From Prostheceraeus crozeri (Eukaryota > Platyhelminthes > Polycladida > Euryleptidae), in the NCBI GenBank assembly GCA_907163375.1, contig CAJQUW010008691.1, forward strand, positions 1-64,000: DNA of 64,000 nt, read 5' to 3'. Positions within the stretch are counted from its first letter, which is position 1. Each line of letters opens with the position of its first letter. The notes under the pieces were generated by a model that ran no database searches, was not told where the DNA came from, and saw nothing but the letters and a program-made list of their open reading frames with translations. This document shows, piece after piece, positions 57,901 through 64,000 of this stretch. The translations under genes and the position numbers were made by a program.

Positions 57901-60900
57901 TATCACTACAGAAAAATATATCGTTTAATATTGTGTCATACAGGGGCGGCGGTGCCGGGGGGACGTGTCCTCTGACCTTTTCTGACCTCAAAAAGGTGAC
58001 TAGATGATGTAAAGTTTTATATTCAAGTTGCTAGGATAGTGATTATCATAAAAGGTAGACTGTGCTTGCATATCAATCCTAATAATTGAAGAGTAAATAA
58101 ATTGCTATTGAGTTTCATTCATTTACCCTGCAATGCAATTAATAGCATTAGAAAAGATTTGTAGTGAGTACACGCATTGGCATTGAATGCTGCACAGTAA
58201 TACGAGAAATATACTGAGAATGCTGCTCAGGTATCTAGACAGGCATTTCAGTCATTTATGAAAAAGGCGAGTGGCATTAGAAAATACTGTGTAGGCCTAT
58301 CAGATCAGAAATTAATTTTGCTGAAAATGTTTCCTTCTTTTGATGGAGTCAATAGGCTTAATATATTCTACAAGCATGCAATTTCGTGTGGAAAATATGA
58401 TATTTCGCACAAATGCTGTGATGCTGTCGGTAGTGATGCAAATGGAAAATTTTCCAATTTTTTCAAAATTTTCCGGAAAATTTTCCAGTGGAAAATTTTG
58501 AAATTTACTTTTTTGGTGATTGACATTTTTCCTTTGTTTTGGAGACCTGTCGCTTGAAAAGACTATGCAATATGCAAAGACCGAAAACTTCTCTATCATT
58601 TCTGCGTGTCACCTTTTGGAACCAACTGCACCCTTTCCATGTCTATTTCAGATCATCCCAAATGAATTTCAGATATTAGATGGATTTCAGATTTCTCTAA
58701 TTGAATTTCAGATATCTATCAGAAACCCAACTTTGAAAGGATCTTAAATTCAACTGGAGAATCTCCAATTCATCTGGAAATGTCTGAAATTCATTTGGGT
58801 AGATCTCGGATGAAATCGATTTGGAACTGTCTGAACCATCTGAGCTAGAAATGGAAGATGTGCATGCAGTTTGTCCTCAACGAAGATCGGACAATATGCC
58901 AGAACTTAGAAACTGTCATAGATATTCTTCTACTCATCACAGATATCTTTAGTTTCCAAAATATCTTATGAGTTTGCAGTCTTCCAATATGGTCGCTCAT
59001 GTAGCCTATAATGCTGCGTGGACTGTGTGCTTATTCTTCACATATTCATCAACATATGGAGAATTTGTATCACTATGATCAAGGCTGCGCAATAAAGCTT
59101 AACTTTCAAGCTAACAAGCAAACTCCAAAATTATTTTTGCTCCAGATCTTTCACATTGCATGAAATTATACCTCTATTGTAAAGCAAAATTCACGTTATC
59201 CCAAACGGTGTCTGTGTGATAACTAAAAATGCTAACAAAATGGCACAATTGCCACTGGTGGCAAAGGAATGTTCAAAATCCGCGGACGGAACTCGTATTA
59301 CTACGATCGCTTTAATCGAAATAATGATGAAATCAATAGTTTTAGACCCAATTTATTGGTACTTAAGCTGCCTCGGCAGTGGAAGCGCTCAAATTATGAG
59401 GCCTATCAAAAAAATCCAAACTTTCAAAATTTTCCAAAATTTTCCATAATTTTCCAATATTTTCCAAAATTTTCCAATTTTTTCCATAATTTTCCACGGA
59501 AAATTTTGATTAAAAATTTTCCGGAAAATTTTCATCACTAGCTGTCGGTAAAGAATGCTATATCACATAAATTTGCCCACGCAGTCAATTTTCCTTAAAA
59601 ATGGCCTTCTCAAAGGAATTTGCGGCCTCTTAGCTCACGATGAAGAGATGTGTACAACGCTTTTGTTTACTAGACTCTCATTCGCAGTTTGTACCGGGAC
59701 CACTTGCTCCATCACACAACTTGCCTCGAGGAAATAAGTGGCCGCTGATTGCTGTCTTTCGATCAAACTGTGATAAGATATGAAAGCCAGAGATGGAGAA
59801 AGGAAAGATATGCAAACAGATCATTGTTTGAATGAGTCAGACATTCCCATCAGTCTGTGCATGCATCGTGCATGACAAGTCAAATGTTAAAGCTAGCTTA
59901 TTACCCCTTGCCTAAAAGCATTTGACCACATCTGAGAAAGTATTTGTGTGACGGTCCATGAGTAAAAGCGCGAATTCAGCCAGGAAGATTGCATGCTGAG
60001 GTGTGAAGACTGCAAATAGAGAATTTTTGCTACTGTCTTATTCAGTGATCCTTCGTTTCTCATACTTCTGTGCAGCTCTTACTTTTATCGTGAGCAGCCA
60101 AAAGTATTGAAACTAGACGCACTTTCACGTCAACTTTCACACGTGGTGATAACTTAACAATTTAGTCAATACACTACATATATCTAACGATTTTGTCATA
60201 ACGGGCCTTAAATAAAGTCCTGAGAATTCAAAATTAACATAGGCCTGACCGGGCGTTGGGCCTGAGTCCGACGGGCCGGGTTTGGGCATCCAAAAGTAGG
60301 CCCGTTTACAACTCTGCTCCCGATAAAGGATATTTTCACAATTCTAATACACTAATTTCCATGTGACTGAAGGTATCAATCTTTTAAAAATGCTTACTGC
60401 GAATATTGTGTGTTCTGCTTTTCTTTTGAATGTTTACTTCTATTGTTTATTGTCTGTTGTGCCACACGATGAATTCAACACAATCACTAACTATTTTTTA
60501 ACTTGGCTCCATACAGGACTCTGTGGATCTGAGGAACACTCCCTGACCTGAAATCGGTTTGAATGGACCTTAGCTTGCTCATTTTCGTTCTATAAGTAGT
60601 TATTCATACTTTTTAATCCTGGGGATACCGGTAATTAGGTTTTAAACCTTATCTTCTTGTGGACCACAGCTTCAACAATTATTGGTATAAGGCTAAAGGA
60701 ATCGCTAAAACTAAATTTTCATGAAGACTCATATCAAGCGGTCTACTTCTAAAATGGCCACAGGAAAAGTGCGACTGGAGCCGAATTGTCCTACCCCTCT
60801 ATTGATAGGTTTTGCTGCATTTTCTGATATTCATTTTCATTTAATTTTCTACTTTTTTAGGCTGTCTATTTGCGGTCCGATGTGTCGGGCCAATTTTAGG

Positions 60901-61229
60901 ATTTGCCGTTGCATCTGCCTTCAATTTGATCAATGAATCGTTGAAATTTCGAGTGTCAAGTTATCCAGCTGGTCAGAAAGATCCATTCTGGATTGGGGCG
61001 TGGTGGATTGGATTTCTTGTCATTGGAATTTCAGTATTGGCTATAGCACCTTGTCTTGCGTTATTCAATCGAAAGCATATGGTGAGAACTGCAGAAAGAG
61101 AAAAACTGGGAATCCAAGACGACAAACTACCGTTGGAATTGACTGATGATGATGATGATGATGAAGAAATAATAATGGATAAAGCATCAATGAATCAGAA
61201 AAAGTCGGTGCAGAAAACTGGCTCGAAAG
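51905..61229 (+). CDS. Organic anion transporting polypeptide (SLCO/OATP), partial, two exons
   Basis: OATPs carry amphipathic organic anions such as bile-salt-like compounds, hormones and xenobiotics across the plasma membrane, with 12 membrane segments. Exon 51905-52526 encodes a cytoplasmic start, TM1 (KLAFFILCLFALAYGTFHTM), the conserved TTLEKRFDLTTSEVSWL, TM2, YGGRGNHVRCLVGSAVGLG, TM3, a loop (residues about 105-165), and ASPFWNIGIPFLDD. It ends ATC G|GTGAGA. Exon 60861-61229 starts GC after TTTTTTAG, so the junction reads IGCLFAVRCVGPILGF in frame. It then has DPFWIGAWWIGFLVIGISVL, the family signature (DPxWIGAWWxGF), and an acidic intracellular loop (six Asp in a row). A donor AAAG|GTCAGT ends it. 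The remaining exons (extracellular Kazal-like loop, TM7-12) lie beyond the window. The ATG at 51905 fits family length. The 8.3-kb intron holds several transposons. Confidence 0.87.
52604..52670. repeat. Isolated GGAGTCCGGAGACGACTCC-type repeat end
   Basis: ATCGGACTCCGTATCCCTG matches the right end of the element at 53466-54200. It is a solo end or deletion derivative in the OATP intron. Confidence 0.5.
53466..54200. mobile_element. CAGGGATGCGGAGTCGGAGTC-ended element with BED-finger trace
   Basis: Terminal inverted repeats CAGGGATGCGGAGTC and GACTCCGCATCCCTG, with additional internal palindromes of GGAGTCGGAGTCCTATCA. Near 53995-54040 one frame reads AKSYASNFKRHLINFHR, like the end of a BED zinc finger of hAT transposases. 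I see no clean 8-bp target duplication. Probably a deletion derivative of a hAT-like element. Confidence 0.5.
54575..54800 (+). repeat. Diverged direct repeat, copy 1
   Basis: Ends CTTTAAAGTTGGGACATTCT then GTAGAATAAATGA. Similar in order to 55090-55345, including AACAAGAAAA(A/C)TTA and GTGTGAAAGTGATT-like words. Confidence 0.55.
55090..55345 (+). repeat. Diverged direct repeat, copy 2
   Basis: Same end sequence as copy 1 (TTTAAAGTTGGGACATTCTT, GTAGAATAAATGA). Both contain AATAAA, so this may be the 3' end of a retroelement family. Confidence 0.55.
55346..56569. other. Non-coding intron sequence
   Basis: No coding signal or repeat recognised. Confidence 0.3.
56570..56680 (+). repeat. tRNA-like SINE head
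   Basis: TGGTGTAATGG at 56576-56586 is a good RNA polymerase III A box. GATTTGGAACC at 56622-56632 is a degenerate B box at normal spacing. Between them ATTCAT-TAATAG-ATGAAT can form an anticodon-like stem. A GC-rich body (GGGCTGGGCCGGGCTTGGGC) follows, and similar GC-rich words recur at 60240-60310. It is not a functional tRNA: no proper acceptor stem was found. Confidence 0.3.
56681..58430. other. Non-coding intron sequence
   Basis: No feature recognised apart from a short GC-rich patch near 57945-57975. Confidence 0.3.
58431..59540. mobile_element. hAT-type non-autonomous element with 8-bp target duplication
   Basis: It starts TAGTGATGCAAATGGAAAAT and ends TTTTCATCACTA, flanked on both sides by GCTGTCGG (58423-58430 and 59541-59548). 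The 8-bp duplication and TAGTGATG-type ends fit the hAT superfamily. Both flanks inside are built of many AAAATTTTCC and GGAAAATTTT words. No transposase frame was found. It lies in the OATP intron. Confidence 0.78.
59549..60860. other. Non-coding intron sequence
   Basis: Contains a GC-rich patch at 60240-60310 (GGGCCGGGTTTGGGC) resembling the one after 56630. Ends with the pyrimidine-rich acceptor of the second OATP exon. Confidence 0.35.
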
Positions 61230-61382
61230 GTCAGTTTTTTGTTAATGTATTTGATCAAGCGAAATATTAAATTGAAGTTACCACAGACAACTAGCATTCA
61301 CAGGGACTACAACTGTGACATGGTTAATACACTGTGATTCATGAGCTACAGAGATACAAAAATAACTGCACTATGTACAATT

Positions 61383-61675
61383 TGAACATAGCAACAGCAA
61401 TCAAATCGATCGCAAAAACATGTAAATTTTAGAATTTATTTCCATTTCGGATGAGACAGATCATATTACAGACAAGAAACTTGTGTGAAGTTGTATTCAC
61501 CATCAAGACGGCCAATCATGCGCTAATCGCGCAAAAATTAGTATATTGCAATTGATAGAAAAACTGATCCAATCGGTCGTAGAAATATGCACATTTTAGA
61601 ATTTATTTCTATTTAGGACGAGATAGATCATTGCAGACAAGAAGCTTTTGTTAAGTTATATGCATATCTTCAAGA
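61383..61675. repeat. Tandem duplication of ~170 bp, diverged
   Basis: TTTTAGAATTTATTTC, followed by GAxxAGATAGATCAT-like words and ACAGACAAGAA, occurs at about 61426 and 61596 in the same orientation. Confidence 0.6.
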
Positions 61676-61868
61676 GTATCTCGCAATGTCAATACTTAGA
61701 AATCAATGCTTACAATGCATATTTAGATATCACAGACATCACCTCCTTTTCTTCAAAATACAGGCATGCACACATAAATACATGCCCCTAATTTATCTGT
61801 TGACACTCGATTACACTGCTGACACTTGATTATTGACTATGAAAAATGAAATATAATCCCACTATATA

Positions 61869-63276
61869 CAGAGGTGCTCGAATTAATAGAGTAAATGAAA
61901 ATGAGCATCTCATAATCGTTTCTCTGAGATAAATGCTTGTTGCCTGATACCATTCCATTCTCTTTACTGATGCGACTGCTTAAAGTTAATAAATATTGCA
62001 CTTTGATGCACTTTGATAGATATCTATGCAGAATGTTGATTCAGTCTTGCCGTTCAAATTTTCAAATTCAAATTGGAAATCAAACGAAATCAACAATTCT
62101 CTGTCACTTTACCAGCGTCGCGTCGAGATATGGGACGTGTAAGAGATATGAATGAGTTCTAGAAGGCAGAAATACTAACTTATCTCAAGTGTGGCAAGAA
62201 TCAATCTGAAACTACGCGATTATGCTCAGTAAGTCAGCAATCTGTTAGCCGTATATTGCGCAATTTTACGGTTCATGACCTCTCGTCACGACAAAAAAAT
62301 GTTTGCGGGAGAAAACCGGTTCTGAATGATAGGGCGAAGAGACTTTTAGTGAAAGAAGTGAGAAAAGACAGGAGAATAACCAGTGCTCAACTTAAACATT
62401 CTCTTAGTTCTTCAGGAATTGTAGTTGGGTGCAGCATAATCCGGCGATATTTGGTAAATTTGGGATATTCTGCTCATCGTCCTCGCTGCAAACCGAAACT
62501 TACTCCTACCATGAAAGCTAAACGGCTACAATGGTGTCTGGATCATCAGCACTGGTCCATAGAAGACTGGTTGAATGTAGGCTTTAATGATGAAAGCTCA
62601 TTCCAAATCCTTGCCGACAAAGCCCAGTATATTCGTCGTCTACCATCAGAAGAATTCCATCCAGACTGCTTGAAACCAACGGTCAAGCATCCAACTTCCA
62701 TCATGGTTTGGAGTATCATTTCTGGTAAAGGAACCGGTAGATTGATCGATGGTAAGCTGAATGCTGAAAAGTATATTGAAATTTTACGACATCGACTCTT
62801 GCCACAAGTAATTGTATTGGTACGGCAGTGAACATTTGACTCGTTTCACTTTTACTGCATACAAGACTCTGCTCCCTGTCATACGGCCAAGGTTGTTCTG
62901 AAATTTCTTCAAGCAGATCTTAAAGTGAAGGTTCTGAAGTGGCCGGGAAACTTCTCCGGATCTTAATCCGTTGGAAATTCTGTGGGAGATGTTGAAAAAG
63001 AAAATATCAATCGACCAACCAACAACAAAAAATGATTTAATCGCTTCATTGATACGTCACTGGTACAGAGACCAAGATATATGTGATGCCGTTCTTCCTT
63101 TAATTTCTTCGATGCCCCGGGGAATTCAGGCAGTTATCAATGCCAGAGGAGGCAATACAAAATACTGAAGCATTTCCTGTTACTTGTTCTGAAAAACTTT
63201 TGATACTCATTAATAGTATCTATTCAAATATACACACATTTTGGAAAAAGTCTGTTTACTCTAATGAGCACCACTG
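61869..63276 (+). mobile_element. Tc1/mariner-type transposon, DD35E type
   Basis: The ends CAGAGGTGCTCGAATTAATA and the inverse of CAGTGGTGCTCATTAGAGTA are imperfect inverted repeats with TA on both sides. Length is 1408 bp. It is inserted in an OATP intron in the gene's orientation. Confidence 0.78.
62130..63168 (+). pseudogene. Tc1/mariner-type transposase, few lesions
   Basis: Starts MGRVRDMNEF and, after one TAG (about 62160), continues with a helix-turn-helix (KCGKNQSETTRLCSVSQQSV, then SRIL) and a second DNA-binding part (RRITSAQLKHSLSSSGIVVG). The DDE core has GFNDESSFQIL (first Asp), IQDSAPCHTAKVV (second Asp) and, after a one-base insertion near 62952, SPDLNPLEILWEMLK (Glu). Counting across the shift, 35 residues separate the second Asp and the Glu, so the signature is DD35E rather than the DD34E of Tc1. 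A TGA at 62829 and the shift inactivate it. The end GGNTKY is typical of Tc1 transposases. The family is distinct from the 42-kb element. Confidence 0.82.
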
Positions 63277-64000
63277 TAACTACTTGACAGCACCTTTCAG
63301 GTGTTTTGATTGTATTTCTCAGTGTGACCACTTTCAACAGTTGAGGAGACTAATGGTAGCTGCATACATGGAGCATGCTGTAAATAGGGGCCTTCTCTTG
63401 TTTGATTATGTTTCCGCATACCCATGGCCATGCTGGGGCAAATTTGATATTTGCAATTAGCATATTGAGTGAATCTTTGTCAGGCATTCATTAAATGCGA
63501 AATTTAACACATTACATGTACTGTCGCCTAAGTCAGTCCACCTGTAATAATTTTATAAATGCTGTTTTCTGCAAGCACAATGTAAATAGAATAGGCCTAA
63601 TTAAATTTTGGGTTGCAAGTTGGAAAATGAGAACAAACGTGAATAAATACCTCCCATTTCATTTAATATCAAGATATTGCTTGAACATGATTTGAGAAGA
63701 TATAAAAGTCCCTAGACCTTTTGGGGCACCATTGCCATGATGGGTTAAAATCAATGGCGCTGTATCCTTTATCTCGTTTTTACTTAAATTAGATCTCCAC
63801 AAATCATAATCGATAAAGCAAAAAATATCGGCTTTGGCTATCAGTTTATCGGCTATCGCGGCAAAGCAGCTGCAATGAACTGCAATGTGCAAGTAATTAA
63901 ATTCAACGCAAGTACGTAACCTCATACAAGGATTTTTATTATAGAAGCTACTATAGAGGTCTCAAACTTTCCTCTGGGAATTAAATTTGTATTTCTTGGA
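63277..64000. other. Non-coding stretch to the window end
   Basis: Expected to be OATP intron. A minus-strand open frame (63925-63659) has no family match. No further OATP exon was recognised. Confidence 0.3.

Noticed and set aside
59216..59541. F/N/P-rich ORFs near the hAT-type element end
   Set aside because: Produced by the AAAATTTTCC repeats; no domain and no splice context.
1..64000. CRISPR arrays, operons, phage or plasmid genes
   Set aside because: No regularly spaced repeats with spacers. Introns, poly(A) signals and animal gene families show that this is eukaryotic nuclear DNA.

Overview
This is a window of animal nuclear DNA, most likely from a marine invertebrate. It is AT-rich and intron-rich, and densely packed with transposons. 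The coding fragments I recognise are metazoan: a Ly6/uPAR-type GPI-anchored protein, a tau/MAP2/MAP4-type microtubule-binding protein, and an SLCO/OATP organic anion transporter. All are split by GT-AG introns or end in eukaryotic 3' signals. The palindromes AGGCCTA and TACATGTA recur throughout, which I associate loosely with marine invertebrate genomes. I cannot name the species. Nothing here is bacterial, and I see no operon or CRISPR array.

Host genes, left to right. (1) A terminal exon of a Ly6/three-finger protein, 609-956 (+). (2) A multi-exon gene of unknown function on the minus strand, 8044 down to 3370, reconstructed from phase-matched exons; one small exon appears to be missing. 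(3) A tau-like gene end with four tubulin-binding repeats and a poly(A) signal, 17414-16861 (-). (4) An unrecognised multi-exon gene at about 36806-41826 (+). It ends in a PHD-like zinc finger and has a duplicated small exon whose two copies set two different open frames downstream. (5) The first coding exon (51905-52526) and second exon (60861-61229) of an OATP transporter, separated by an 8.3-kb intron; the rest runs off the right edge.

Mobile DNA makes up much of the remainder. Penelope-like elements occur as an inverted pair inside one perfect 15-bp target duplication (13328-16563), as an endonuclease fragment (about 28012-28665), as a truncated RT/endonuclease copy (30930-31956), and as a related RT relic (8748-9773). 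DNA transposons include: a complete Tigger/pogo element (19167-21538) inside one arm of a large foldback element (19008-22556); an older pogo-like relic (11180-11860); Tc1-type elements at 41944-43337, about 50142-51244 (same family, rearranged) and 61869-63276 (DD35E spacing); a piggyBac relic (47991-49228); a hAT-type element with an 8-bp target duplication (58431-59540); several MITEs; and a possible KDZ-like ORF (12411-13160). A large ORF at 32400-33773 with its upstream part (to 34440) belongs to a widespread uncharacterised family with conserved acidic motifs, and is probably also mobile-element-derived.

Many relics differ from an intact frame by single-base changes, several of them in homopolymer runs, so some apparent pseudogenes could be assembly errors. 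The three Tc1/Tigger elements with clear ends are bounded by TA, and the hAT-type element by an 8-bp duplication; together with the Penelope target duplication these give firm insertion boundaries.
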